Source of the DNA: Bacillus horti
GTDB taxonomy: Bacteria; Bacillota; Bacilli; Caldalkalibacillales; JCM-10596
DNA: 64,000 bases
NCBI RefSeq assembly: GCF_030813115.1
Contig: NZ_JAUSTY010000001.1
Coordinates: 62,001-126,000 of the forward strand
Direction of reading: 5' to 3'
The notes beneath the pieces were generated by a model that saw only the letters and a list, made by a program, of their open reading frames with translations, was not told where the DNA came from and made no database searches. The translations under genes and the position numbers were made by a program. Below, piece by piece: positions 38,023 through 48,700 of the stretch. Numbering within the stretch: position 1 is the stretch's first letter; every line of letters begins with the position of its first letter.

Positions 38023-38727
38023 TTATCCCTCCTCCATGAGAAAAAGCCTATACCCAAAGCCTCTGACCGTTTCTAAGGCATTGGTAAGCCCAAGTTCCTG
38101 CAAGCGCTGGCGAAGCCTAGTCACGTTCACATTTAACGTGTTATCGTCTACAAAATGCTGCTCATCCCATAGCTTCTCAAGAATAGATTCTCTACTAGCT
38201 ACTTTTCCATCCCTCTTCATGAGTAGCTCCATAAGGTCAGCTTCTTTTTTACTAAGCTGTACGCTTTTCCCTTTATATTCTAACTGTAACCGTTCAGGAT
38301 AAAGCATGACTTGCTCCCACTTCACAACCCTTTCCTGTTCAGCTGATGCTGCATAGCTACCGTACGCTCGACGCAGGTGACTTCGAATTTTTGCCATGAT
38401 CACTTCCGTATGAAAAGGCTTTGTTATATAATCATCCGCCCCATACTCCAGAGCCATAATTTGATCCATCTCTCCATCTCTAGCAGAAATGAAAAGAATA
38501 GGGCATGTCGAAAGTGAGCGTAGCTTTCTGCACCAATAGAAGCCGTCAAACTTAGGTAAATTCACATCTAGCAGAACCAAATCAGGCTTGTACTGCAAAA
38601 ATTCGCTATCAATCTGATCAAAATTCTCACTGATTTGTACGGAGAATCCGTATTTATCAATCTGTTCCTTGAGTAAGGAAGCAATATTCAGATCATCTTC
38701 AACAATTAAAATCTTATTCGCTGTCAA
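38023..38727 (-). CDS. OmpR-family response regulator, BceR type
   Basis: A 234-residue regulator with acidic VEDDLN, phospho-acceptor Asp54 (LLDVNLP) and YITKPFHTEV, followed by a winged helix ending NVNVTRLRQRL and VRGFGYRL. The segment DGFYWCRKLRSLSTCPILFISARD is typical of BceR regulators. The start is TTG 38727 behind GGAGGG. It should bind the palindrome before the ABC transporter genes. Confidence 0.92.
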   Translation of the reverse strand: MTANKILIVEDDLNIASLLKEQIDKYGFSVQISENFDQIDSEFLQYKPDLVLLDVNLPKFDGFYWCRKLRSLSTCPILFISARDGEMDQIMALEYGADDYITKPFHTEVIMAKIRSHLRRAYGSYAASAEQERVVKWEQVMLYPERLQLEYKGKSVQLSKKEADLMELLMKRDGKVASRESILEKLWDEQHFVDDNTLNVNVTRLRQRLQELGLTNALETVRGFGYRLFLMEEG

Positions 38728-38832
38728 CTATATCCCTCCAAGTATCATCTTTATTCACTCTAAATGAAAAGAAGTAGCTTTCGTTTTTTTTCATTGTACT
38801 ATATCTTCCTTTGGAGGTAGCTAGCTTCATTC

Positions 38833-38867
38833 AAAAAAAGACTGCATCCCTGATCGAATGCAGTCTT
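38833..38867 (-). terminator. Terminator after the flavin oxidoreductase gene
   Basis: A perfect 10-bp stem (38858-38867 with 38838-38847) is followed by a T run on the minus strand, 36 bp past the stop. Confidence 0.88.
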
Positions 38868-38902
38868 CCATACAAACTTTATTATATTTTCCTTTGACGA
38901 AC

Positions 38903-40234
38903 CTATTTATGTTTTTGTAAGATATGCTGACTCGCTTGATACGCACTCGAGAACGAAAGCTCAGATAGCTGCCCCTGACCCTCACACCAGTCTCCAGCAA
39001 AAAACAGGTTCCGATAATCGGGAAGGAATACTGGTAGAGCCTGTTGTGTCATCACCCATTTTAGCTGCTGGGCAATCGCTCTCTTGGAAACACGAGGAAT
39101 CACTAATTCTTCTCTCCAGCCAGAAAAATGCTGGTCATACAGCGCTTCAATCTTAGCATGGTACTCATCAAGAACGTCTTTGTTTTTTAAATCTTCCTCG
39201 TTTAGATATGCAATAGCTTGGAGCAATTGTCCTCCTGGTGGTGTACATGTTTCATCATAGTAGGAGATATCGGTAATGAAGATCTTGCTCTGCTTATCAT
39301 AGATATACGAGTAGGGTACATCCACTCTGTTTTTCAATCCAATATCATAGACATACACATAGCTAGGGCTGTAGCTAGCATATTGCTTCAGAGAATCTGT
39401 AATCTTTGTTTCCTCGAAGACTTTCACTAGGTCGGTTGGAGGGATACAGAAAACAAACTCTTCACCCATTACTACTCCTTTAGAGGTCTGAACTCCAGTA
39501 ATTCGAGCATCCTCAGTTAAAACGCTCTCCGCTTTTGTTTTCTGCAGAATCATCCCATCGTTTTCAAGAATAACTCGTTCTAGCTCCTGAATTAACGCCT
39601 GCCAGCCCCCACCAATGTATGCAACTGGCTTTTGGGTGGTAAACAATCGACTATAGTATTTAAAGAATACGTCTGAAGGAATTTGTTCAGATTGTCTAGT
39701 GAAAAAGTTGGATGATGCTAGGGTAAGCATCATTTCTCTAACCTCTTCATTGACCTCCTTATCCTCCATCCACTTACTTATAGATATATGAGGATCGCCC
39801 TTTTCTACTTTTGTCATCGTTTTTAGAATTTCATACGTAAATTTAACTTTGTCCGAAGCCTTTAATAGCTTTGTTTTAAACAAACCTTTAACATTGACCG
39901 GAACGTCCGTTAGCCCCTCACCGATGCCATACTTTGCTTTATCAGGGTTAAAGTCTCTCCAATCAATTTGAATATCAAGCTCCTTTTCAAGCCTGCGTAA
40001 ATAAGACGAATCTCTGCCATATATAGCATGTGCTCCAAAATTAAAGGCAAAGCCTTTCATGTTAATGGTAACGGCTCTACCACCTAAAGTGGCTCGTTCT
40101 AGGACAACAACCTTTTTGCCCTTTTTGGCTAGGGTTGCTGCTGCTGAAAGCCCTGCTAAGCCGCCTCCAACAATAATGACATCACCTTGTATCCTTGTTT
40201 CTTCCTCTTGCTGATTTACAACTTTTTCTTCCAT
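38903..40234 (-). CDS. FAD-dependent amine-oxidase-like oxidoreductase
   Basis: A 443-residue flavoprotein of the amine oxidase/phytoene desaturase fold. The FAD dinucleotide loop VIIVGGGLAGLSAAATLAKKG, the GGRAVT stretch and the C-terminal FAD motif LFFAGDWCEGQG are clear. It has no membrane helix. The substrate is unknown; relatives oxidise carotenoids, protoporphyrinogen or amines. I chose ATG 40234, eight bases after AGAGGG, over GTG 40243 next to it. It lies downstream of sigK and the peptide synthetase on the same strand, but a -10-like TATAAT (40352-40357) suggests its own promoter. Confidence 0.82.
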   Translation of the reverse strand: MEEKVVNQQEEETRIQGDVIIVGGGLAGLSAAATLAKKGKKVVVLERATLGGRAVTINMKGFAFNFGAHAIYGRDSSYLRRLEKELDIQIDWRDFNPDKAKYGIGEGLTDVPVNVKGLFKTKLLKASDKVKFTYEILKTMTKVEKGDPHISISKWMEDKEVNEEVREMMLTLASSNFFTRQSEQIPSDVFFKYYSRLFTTQKPVAYIGGGWQALIQELERVILENDGMILQKTKAESVLTEDARITGVQTSKGVVMGEEFVFCIPPTDLVKVFEETKITDSLKQYASYSPSYVYVYDIGLKNRVDVPYSYIYDKQSKIFITDISYYDETCTPPGGQLLQAIAYLNEEDLKNKDVLDEYHAKIEALYDQHFSGWREELVIPRVSKRAIAQQLKWVMTQQALPVFLPDYRNLFFAGDWCEGQGQLSELSFSSAYQASQHILQKHK

Positions 40235-40351
40235 ACTTCTCACCCTCTTAGGTTAGCTGTCTTGTTTTCTTGGAGTTATGATGGAAATAGGTTAAGATTC
40301 TTATAGAATGGGATGAAAAACGTAACCACTCCCATATTACTCACATGCTTT

Positions 40352-40382
40352 ATTATACCAACGCTGATAGAGGGGAGTCCAA
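40352..40382 (-). promoter_or_regulatory. Possible promoter of the flavin oxidoreductase gene
   Basis: A perfect TATAAT (40352-40357) is preceded by TTGGAC (40377-40382) at 19 bp, which is long. The -10 is good, the -35 doubtful. Confidence 0.35.
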
Positions 40383-40478
40383 CGGATTGCTCCAACACAT
40401 TACTTTTTTAATGTTTCTATTTAGTTTATCCTTTTGACAAAATGCCTTCAGGTAATAACGCGCACATTGTGAATATCT

Positions 40479-41189
40479 CTAACGTTTACCACCTTTTTTA
40501 ACCTTATAAAATTCATGAAACAGCTTCATCAATGCTCTTTTTTCGATACGAGAAACATAGGATCTTGAAATCCCTAACTCCTTAGCAATCTCCCTCTGTG
40601 TTCTCTCCTTTTCCATATCCAGTCCAAATCGTCCGACAATGACTTCCTTCTCTCGTTCATCAAGCACATGAATATGCTGGTAAATTTTATTTTTCTCCAT
40701 CTGTAATTGCACCATATCAATCACATCATCCATGTCAGCCTTTAGCACATCAATTAGACTGATTTCATTTCCTTCTTTATCTGTCCCAATTGGGTCGTGA
40801 AGAGATACGTCTTTTTTGGTTTTCTTCAAAGAGCGTAGATGCATCAGGATTTCATTCTCAATACATCTTGCCGCATATGTAGCAAGCTTCGTTCCTTTTG
40901 CCGGTGAATAGCTCTCTACGCCCTTGATCAAGCCTATCGTGCCGATGGAAATTAAATCCTCTGTATCCTCTCCTGTGTTCTCAAATTTCTTCACAATATG
41001 AGCCACTAAACGTAGATTGTGCTCAATTAATAAATTGCGCGCTTCTTCATCTCCATCTTTAAATCGAGCTAGAACCTTTTCCTCCTCCGCTTCACTTAGA
41101 GGTTGTGGAAAGGCATTATTTTTGACATAAGAGACAAAAACAATAATTTCCTTAAGGAAATACGTGATCGTTGCGAACAAACCTGGCAC
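40479..41189 (-). CDS. sigK: Sporulation sigma factor SigK precursor (uninterrupted)
   Basis: Late mother-cell sigma factor. It opens with the hydrophobic pro-sequence [20 protein letters not shown], which SpoIVFB removes in B. subtilis. Then come region 2 ([34 protein letters not shown]), the acidic loop and region 4 ([33 protein letters not shown]). The gene is continuous, with no skin element at the usual break. I chose GTG 41189, eight bases after GGAGG; ATG 41204 would add five residues. It begins only 82 bp after the peptide synthetase stop with no terminator seen between them. Confidence 0.95.
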   Translation of the reverse strand: MPGLFATITYFLKEIIVFVSYVKNNAFPQPLSEAEEEKVLARFKDGDEEARNLLIEHNLRLVAHIVKKFENTGEDTEDLISIGTIGLIKGVESYSPAKGTKLATYAARCIENEILMHLRSLKKTKKDVSLHDPIGTDKEGNEISLIDVLKADMDDVIDMVQLQMEKNKIYQHIHVLDEREKEVIVGRFGLDMEKERTQREIAKELGISRSYVSRIEKRALMKLFHEFYKVKKGGKR

Positions 41190-41271
41190 AGCTGTCACCT
41201 CCATAAGCAGATTACTACTAAGTTTATGAAGGTAGGCTGTTGTCCGTGTCTGTCCATGTATTTATTTTTTA

Positions 41272-44200
41272 TTACCGACTAACAAATCCAGTGGACAGCA
41301 TATGCTTTATGATCTTTTCAAGATAAAGCTGATCTACTTCTGGCCACTCAAAATCAAGTTTTTCTAGAGTCTCTATTGTGATATTAGAGCTGTGCTCCAC
41401 CCTATTCTTCTTCTTTATTTCTCCTCTTTCAAGAATAGGAGCTAGACCCTCTAGCTTTTTCATTTTTGATGGATGCTGAGATAGCCCATTTAAGTACTCT
41501 TTGAATTCCTCCTGCTTCAGCACTTGCATTGAAAATCCATTCTGTGTACATATTCTAAGTAGCTTTGCTAACGAGAGCTTCTTATGATTATACACATGAT
41601 AAGCCAGCTCTTTTGCCTTATTTCCCTGTTCAAGCACCAAACCTATAATTGCCTTACTGCACAGGTCAACAGGTGTAAATTCTACAGCCTCTTGTAGCCA
41701 ATTCTCAGGCACTTTACCAAGCTCAAGCAATGAGCGAAGCAAACGGTAAAAAGCATTTTCCATTATATTTCTTTGAAAGCTTCCATCCCTCCACCTGCCT
41801 GTGAGGTTTCCAACTCTATAAATCGTTGCTTCTAGCCCCGCTTCAACTGCATCATAAATGTCACTTTCAGCTAAAAACTTGCTTTTCATATATACATTGT
41901 CTTCGTAATTTTGACCAATAAAAAAGCTATTTTCGTCAAAAACTACACATCCTTGCCCCCCAACCTCTTGCCCGCCTACACTCATTGTAGAAACATAATG
42001 CAGACTTCTTTCTGTTCCACAGAAACGGATAATCTCCCGGGTCCCCTGTATATTAGCTCTCTCAAACGCGCTATACTCTCCATAGTGCTTCGTTAGAGCT
42101 GCCGCATGAATGACAGTCTTTACTTTCTCTTTCAGATAGAGATAATCTACTTCCTCCAAACCTAATTTTGGTTTTGCAATATCTCCACATATAATATGAA
42201 CATGCTGCTTATCTGCTAAATGTAGGCTCGTCTTCTCACTGCTAGTAAAATAATTGTCGAGTAGCTCCTGAGCTCTAGATTCAGCATTTTGCCTACTCTC
42301 TGCTCGAACTAGACAATACACCTCTGATGACGTCTGATTAATCAGTTCATCTAATAGATGGGCTCCAAGATAGCCAGTCACTCCCGTCAGCAATATAGCG
42401 TCACCGTCCTTAAAACGGCTTCGATGCTCCTTTTTCGGTAATACTTCTCTTTCTTTTGTGATTTTTTTAGGCAAAGCCTCTTTAGCTGCAGCTTTTTGAG
42501 CGAGCTTTTCTATTGTTCTAAGCTCAAAGTAATCATTAATGCGTACAGACCATCCCTTTGATAAGGATCTTGAATATAGCTTAATCATTTTTATTGAGTC
42601 CCCACCCAATGTAAAAATATCATCTGTGATACTGATCGTTTCCTCAGCAAGACCCAATATTTCAGCACAAAGCGTTACCATGTCCTGCTCTACTTGATCT
42701 CTTGGGGCTACATAGCTTGCTCCTGTTTGTAAGCTAGACTTCTCTCCTTTAGCTAAAGCACGCTTATCTACCTTACCATTAGGTGTTAGAGGCATTTGGT
42801 TCACCTTAGCAAAATGAACTGGAATCATGTACTCTGGTAATCTAGTACTCAAATAACTTCGTAGCTCGCTCGAACTAAGCTCTGTTTCAGCTACTATATA
42901 CGCACAAAGCTGTTTTTCCCCACTTTCGCTTATTTCGGTAGTAACAACAGCCTCAGTAATCTGATCAAATTTAAGTAATTGATTTTCAATATCTCCTAGC
43001 TCTATGCGAAAGCCGCGTATTTTAACTTGGTCATCCATGCGCCCCAAATATTCAATTGTTCCATCTGGAAGCCATCTAGCTAAATCTCCTGTCTTATACA
43101 TTCTAGTACCAGTTACGAATGGATTAGAAATAAATTTCTCCTTCGTTAAATCCGGACGATTTAAATAGCCTCGGGCTAAACCAGCACCTCCAATGCAAAG
43201 CTCTCCTACTATACCCATCGGCTGAAGCTGATGGTGCTTATCTATGATATATATCCATGTATCATTAATTGGTTTTCCAATAGGAATATTTGATTCATAG
43301 AACTTATCTACCATAAAAGTCGTAGAAAAGGTTGTACTTTCTGTAGGACCATACCCGTTAATAATCTTGATTTCACTATTACTCCTTTTAAGCTGATTAA
43401 TATGCTTTGGAGAAAGCTTTTCCCCACCTACAAGGAGCTGTTTGACTCCGTGGAACATATTTACGTCATGATCAGATAGCTGATTAAATAAAGAAGCTGT
43501 TAACCACATCGTTGTTATTTCATTTTTATTAATCACTCTACACAGTTCATCCGCATCCAGTAGCTGTTCCTTTTTTATTAGGTAGAGAGTTAGACCACTT
43601 AGTAAAGAACCCCATATCTCAAATGTGGAAGCATCAAAAACTATAGCTCCTGTTTGTAAAAGTCGATCTCCTTTGTTTAATTGAACATACGTAGGCTCCT
43701 TAATCAACCTAATGACATTACGGTGTTCGACCATAACCCCTTTAGGCACCCCCGTCGAGCCAGAGGTATACATAACGTACGCTAGGTCACTTGCTTGAGC
43801 TCGCGGTATTACATTTTGTGTCTTACCTGTAAATAACCCTTCCTCATTCAAATCCATTATTTCTGTAAATAGAAAGTTACTTGCAGAGGGCCAGCGCTTT
43901 TTCAGGTGCTGTTGAGTAAGCAACAAGGATACACCACTATTCTCCAGCATGTATTGAATTCGCTCTATAGGATAATCTGGATCAATAGGTAAGTATGCAC
44001 CCCCGGCCTTTAAAATCCCTAAAAGCCCAATGACCATTTCAATGGAATGTTCCACCATTATTCCCACTAACTGATCAGGCTCCACACCCTTTATAAATAA
44101 TTTTCTGGCTAATTGATTAGCTTTTTCATTCAGTTCCGTATACGTTAGCCTTTGCTCCCCAAAGACGATGGCTATATCTTGTGGAGTATCCTCCACCTGC

Positions 44201-45672
44201 TTTTCAAAAAGTTCTTGGATCGTTTTATCATACAAGGTTTCTCCTTGCGAATGACCTTCCTTTAAGAAAAATGCTTGTTCTTCCTCCGTCAAAAACGTTA
44301 TTCTGGATAGCTGAACCTCCGGGTTAGCAATCACAGCTTTAGCTATTCGGCTAAAATGAACCCCCATCCTTTGTACTGTTTCTAAAGTAAATAAATCTTT
44401 ATTAAATTCTATAAGACAACTTAGACCTCCATCACTTTCTTGATTGATCATAAAAGTAATATCATATTTCGCTGTCTCATTATCCACATCCAAGCGAGTC
44501 ACGGGGCTTCCCTCCATCCAAAGCTCCTGTGAGGCCATATCCTGTACTGAAAACATCACCTGAAAAAAAGGAGACAAGCCAGGCTCTCTTCTCGGCTTGA
44601 TAACCTCTACAAGCTGATCTAATGGATAATCCTGATGGTCTAATGCTTCAATGAGCGTATTGTGACTACGAATAAGAAGCTCTTTGAAGGTTAGTGAATC
44701 GGATATTTGAGATTTCAGAACCACTGTATTCACAAAAAAACCAATAATATCTTTGACCTGATAATCTTGCCTACAAGAAACCGGGGTCCCTACGTATATA
44801 TCCTTCTGATTACTGTAACGATAAAGCAAAGTTACAAAAATAGAATACATAGTAACAAACAAAGAAGTACCCTCAGTTTGTTTTAGTTCACTTATTCCTT
44901 CAAGTAATTCAGTAGGTAAGACAAACTTATACTGTGCACCACGAAATGATTGACTTTGGCTTCTAGAAAAATCTGTTGGTAGCTCTAATTTCTCTATCTC
45001 TTCATGAAGCTGTTTGTTCCAGTACGCCAGCTGATTTCTAGCTTCCGCGCCTTCTAACCATTCCTGCTGCCATTCGGCAAAATCAGCATATTGAATAGGT
45101 AGCTCTTTGAGTTGAAGCGTTTCCCCGTTAATAATGGAACGGTAGTACAACATAAGCTCTTTATTAAAAATAGGCAAAGACCATCCATCAAAAATAATGT
45201 GATGGATGGTTATGAGTAAAATACATTCTGACTGTTCCTTTTTTTTCAAAATATATGCTCGCATCAGAGGACCATTGGCTAAATCAAAGGATCGACGAGA
45301 TAATTCTTTTATTACTCTTAGAACCTTAATATTTCTGTCCAGCTGTTCTACAACGTCTTCCTCTAGCTCTATGACCTCAAGCTTAAAGGGCATACTAGGG
45401 AAAATTCGCTGCATTGGCTCACCAGATATGTTTTGGAATACCGTTCGCAGACTCTCATGTCTGTTTATCATTTTTAAAAAGCTTTCTTGCAAAGCCTGTA
45501 ATTGAATCTCCTCTCGAATATGATAAGCGAAAGCTAAAGAATAGGCCGCCTCCTGCTGTCCAAGCTGCTCCAATAACCAAAGTCTTCGTTGTCCTGCCGA
45601 CATTGGAAAGGTCAAGATAGCTTCATCAGTAGTAGCTTGAAAGCTTCCCGCCATTTTATCTTCGTTTTTCAT
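41272..45672 (-). CDS. Nonribosomal peptide synthetase, C-A-T-R, terminal thioester reductase
   Basis: A 1466-residue last module. The condensation domain has HHIIFDGWS (about 157-165). The adenylation domain has YTSGSTGVPKG (about 632) and binding-pocket residues that I read by eye as DAFWLGGTFK, one conservative change from the classic valine code. The carrier protein has LGGDS (about 1023). From about 1090 a reductase domain follows, with Rossmann loop TGVTGYLGAHLL and catalytic YMKSK. Such a domain cuts the thioester with NAD(P)H to release an aldehyde or alcohol; no thioesterase is present. ATG 45672 follows AAGGGGGGAG. The gene lies 31 bp after the first synthetase gene. Confidence 0.93.
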   Translation of the reverse strand: MKNEDKMAGSFQATTDEAILTFPMSAGQRRLWLLEQLGQQEAAYSLAFAYHIREEIQLQALQESFLKMINRHESLRTVFQNISGEPMQRIFPSMPFKLEVIELEEDVVEQLDRNIKVLRVIKELSRRSFDLANGPLMRAYILKKKEQSECILLITIHHIIFDGWSLPIFNKELMLYYRSIINGETLQLKELPIQYADFAEWQQEWLEGAEARNQLAYWNKQLHEEIEKLELPTDFSRSQSQSFRGAQYKFVLPTELLEGISELKQTEGTSLFVTMYSIFVTLLYRYSNQKDIYVGTPVSCRQDYQVKDIIGFFVNTVVLKSQISDSLTFKELLIRSHNTLIEALDHQDYPLDQLVEVIKPRREPGLSPFFQVMFSVQDMASQELWMEGSPVTRLDVDNETAKYDITFMINQESDGGLSCLIEFNKDLFTLETVQRMGVHFSRIAKAVIANPEVQLSRITFLTEEEQAFFLKEGHSQGETLYDKTIQELFEKQVEDTPQDIAIVFGEQRLTYTELNEKANQLARKLFIKGVEPDQLVGIMVEHSIEMVIGLLGILKAGGAYLPIDPDYPIERIQYMLENSGVSLLLTQQHLKKRWPSASNFLFTEIMDLNEEGLFTGKTQNVIPRAQASDLAYVMYTSGSTGVPKGVMVEHRNVIRLIKEPTYVQLNKGDRLLQTGAIVFDASTFEIWGSLLSGLTLYLIKKEQLLDADELCRVINKNEITTMWLTASLFNQLSDHDVNMFHGVKQLLVGGEKLSPKHINQLKRSNSEIKIINGYGPTESTTFSTTFMVDKFYESNIPIGKPINDTWIYIIDKHHQLQPMGIVGELCIGGAGLARGYLNRPDLTKEKFISNPFVTGTRMYKTGDLARWLPDGTIEYLGRMDDQVKIRGFRIELGDIENQLLKFDQITEAVVTTEISESGEKQLCAYIVAETELSSSELRSYLSTRLPEYMIPVHFAKVNQMPLTPNGKVDKRALAKGEKSSLQTGASYVAPRDQVEQDMVTLCAEILGLAEETISITDDIFTLGGDSIKMIKLYSRSLSKGWSVRINDYFELRTIEKLAQKAAAKEALPKKITKEREVLPKKEHRSRFKDGDAILLTGVTGYLGAHLLDELINQTSSEVYCLVRAESRQNAESRAQELLDNYFTSSEKTSLHLADKQHVHIICGDIAKPKLGLEEVDYLYLKEKVKTVIHAAALTKHYGEYSAFERANIQGTREIIRFCGTERSLHYVSTMSVGGQEVGGQGCVVFDENSFFIGQNYEDNVYMKSKFLAESDIYDAVEAGLEATIYRVGNLTGRWRDGSFQRNIMENAFYRLLRSLLELGKVPENWLQEAVEFTPVDLCSKAIIGLVLEQGNKAKELAYHVYNHKKLSLAKLLRICTQNGFSMQVLKQEEFKEYLNGLSQHPSKMKKLEGLAPILERGEIKKKNRVEHSSNITIETLEKLDFEWPEVDQLYLEKIIKHMLSTGFVSR

Positions 45673-45703
45673 CAAATCTCCCCCCTTGGCTTTTATTAGG
45701 GCC

Positions 45704-48700
45704 TTAATGATTTAAACGTCGCTGACTCCTTGGAATAATACGATTTTCATCCAGTCTATTTTTCTTATCCTGTAGCAAGAAATCAATTCTTTGAGCTACA
45801 CCAGCTATTGTTGGTTGATCAAAGAAATCCCTCAATGTTAATTTTAAATTGAAAGTTTCACTTAGTTTAAATACAAGTCTAGTAGCAATAATTGAATAGC
45901 CTCCAAGCTCAAAAAAGCTTGAATGAATATTAATTTTTTCCTGTCCAAGAAGCTCACTCCACTCCTCTGCCACCTTTGTCTCGATAGAATTTCTAGGTGC
46001 GATATATTCATTCCCTATCACCTCTGTTTCAGGATGTGGTAGAGCTTTTTTATCCAGCTTACCATTTCGTGTGACTGGCCATTTATCTAAGAATACACAG
46101 GTGGCAGGCATCATCGTGTGGGGGAGCACTTTTCTTAAGTGATTATAGATATCAGCGCTTGTAGTCGCTTCTCCATGAAGGAGAGTCATGTATGCAATGA
46201 TTCTCTTCTGATGGTTTTCCTCATGGACAAGAACCAGCGCATCCTTAACGCTAGGATATGTCTTTATCTGAGTTTCAATTTCTCCTAGCTCAATACGGAC
46301 TCCATTTATCTTAACTTGTTCATCGTCTCTACCTAGAAATAAGATATTCCCATCCGGAAGATATCTGGCTATGTCTCCGGTTTTGTATAAAAGTGATTTC
46401 TCATTCATAAATGGAGAGGATATGAATTTTTCTTTAGTTAATTCTGGTTGATTAATATAACCTTGAGCTAATCCTAAGCCGCCTATATACACTTCACCGG
46501 GTACTCCAATTGGTACAGCCTGTAGATACTGATCTAGAAGATAAATATGTGTATTTTGAATAGGCTTCCCAATCGGTGTGTATCCACCTTCTACTGAATC
46601 CTTAGCTTTTAATTCGTAGAAGGTCGAAATAATCGTTGTTTCAGTTGGACCATAAGCATTGAGTAAGCACAGATTTGGTAACAATTTTTTAATCTCTATT
46701 AAAAGTGCCTCTGAAATAGGCTCAACTCCCACTATCATTCTTTTCATCGGTAATTTCTTTGTACCTTGCTCTAAGATCAGTTTTAAATCGGGAAGCATAT
46801 ATGCTGGAAAATAAGCATGTGTAATGTGTTGCTCCTCTAGCCAATCTATAAATCTCTCATTATCTAAACGAATATTTTCAGGAGTGATGCATAGGCTTCC
46901 CCCATTTAGAAGAGCGGAAAACATCTCGTAAAGAGATACATCAAAGCTACATCCTGCCCAATAGCTACAACGATCTCCAGAGGAGATAGGCTGTTTTTCC
47001 TCTATAGCTTCAATTAAATTAATCACACCTAAATGCCCAAGCATAGCTCCTTTTGGTTTCCCGGTCGTCCCAGATGTATAGATAGCATAAGCTAATCGAT
47101 TTGGATCATTCTTATAACAAACATTGTCCTTCCTTTCGCTTTGAAGCTTGTCCTTTTGTGTATTTAGACAGATTACTTCTAATCCAGCTGGAAGCTGATC
47201 CTTCACAGGTTGGTGAGTTAGGATAACAGACAGCTGCGTATCCTCAATCATATATCTTAATCGCTCCTGAGGGTAATTTGGATCAAGTGGAACGTACGCC
47301 CCTCCAGCTTTTATAATTCCAAGCATAGCTACAATCATTTCAATTGATTTATTAAAATAGGCACCCACATACTTATCGGCAACTCCTTGCTTACACAAAT
47401 AATGTGCAAGTTGATTTGCTCTTTCATTCAATTCAACATACGTCAAACTATCCCCCTTAAAAGATACAGCTACTGTGTCAGGGTATCGTTCAACCTGCTG
47501 CTCAAATAGTTGATCGAGTGAAGAAGATGGAGCTTCAAGCGGATTTGCCGTCTGATTCCATTCTGTCAAAAGGAGATCTCTTTCATGTTTAGGTAAAATA
47601 GGAACCTGCCATAAAGGAAGCTCCACATCTTGCATAGCTTGCTCTAAAAGATGTTGGTACTGTGCAATCATCCGCTCAATCGTAGTAGAGTCGAATAGGG
47701 CACTGTTATATTCCCAGATAAGTGTAATTCCCTCTTTATTCATCTGTCTATCTCTCGAAAGATCTGCATTATACCTAGGAATTACGACAATATTCATATC
47801 AAACTTAGCAGAACCATTACTTAAGGGCTCTGTAATCCCAATTTCAACGTCTGGCCAATCTAATTCAGGGTATGGAGTGTCATGAAAGCTGAAAGCGACC
47901 TGACACAATGGATTACGGCTCATATCACGCTCAAATTCTAGTGTTTCTACCAAACGATCAAAAGGCAGGTCCTGATATTCATAGGCTTCAAGTGCCACTT
48001 CCTTAACATGCTTTAATAGGTCTCTAAAGCTCATTGTTTCTGTAAGCTGTGTACGTAATAAAATCGTATTTACAATCATACCAATGAGATGCTCCGTATC
48101 TTCAGAACGCCGATTTGCGATGCCCGTTCCAATTAAAAGATCGTCCTGACCAGAGTAACGATATAGTAATGTACTGAAGCCGGCAAGCATTGTCATAAAC
48201 ATTGTATACCCTGTTCGTTGACCGAAACCCCTAATTTTTTTACTTAATGAAAGGGGGAGCTCTATTCTAAATAAACCACCTTTAAACGTCTGCTTTGGGG
48301 GACGTGGTCGATCAAATGGTAATTCTAATAATCCTGAACTCCCCTCTAGCTTCTTCTGCCAAAAATCCAGCTGCACATGCTCCACCTGACTTAGCCATTG
48401 TCTTTGCCAATGAGTAAAATCAGCAAATTGAATATCGATAGGGGATAAAGGAGATGGTCTTCCCTCAGCAAAAGCTTTATACAGAGCTGTTAACTCCCTG
48501 AGAAACACAGCAAAGGACCATCCATCATGAACCATATGATGTTCAATGTGAAGCAAATAGTATTCATCCTCCATCACTCTTAGAAGAACCCAACGGACTA
48601 ATGGTAATCTTGTCATATCAAACACTTTCTCTAATTCCATTTGAATATGTTGCTCTAATCTTTCAATTCGCTCAGGATCTGATAGTTCTCTAAAATCAAC

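Noticed and set aside
40479-41189. skin-type element interrupting sigK
   Set aside because: The sigK frame is continuous through the usual interruption site and no recombinase gene is present.
41190-41271. Sigma-E promoter and SpoIIID sites for sigK
   Set aside because: CATAAACT and two GGACA boxes are suggestive, but no -35 at the right distance was found, so no feature was entered.
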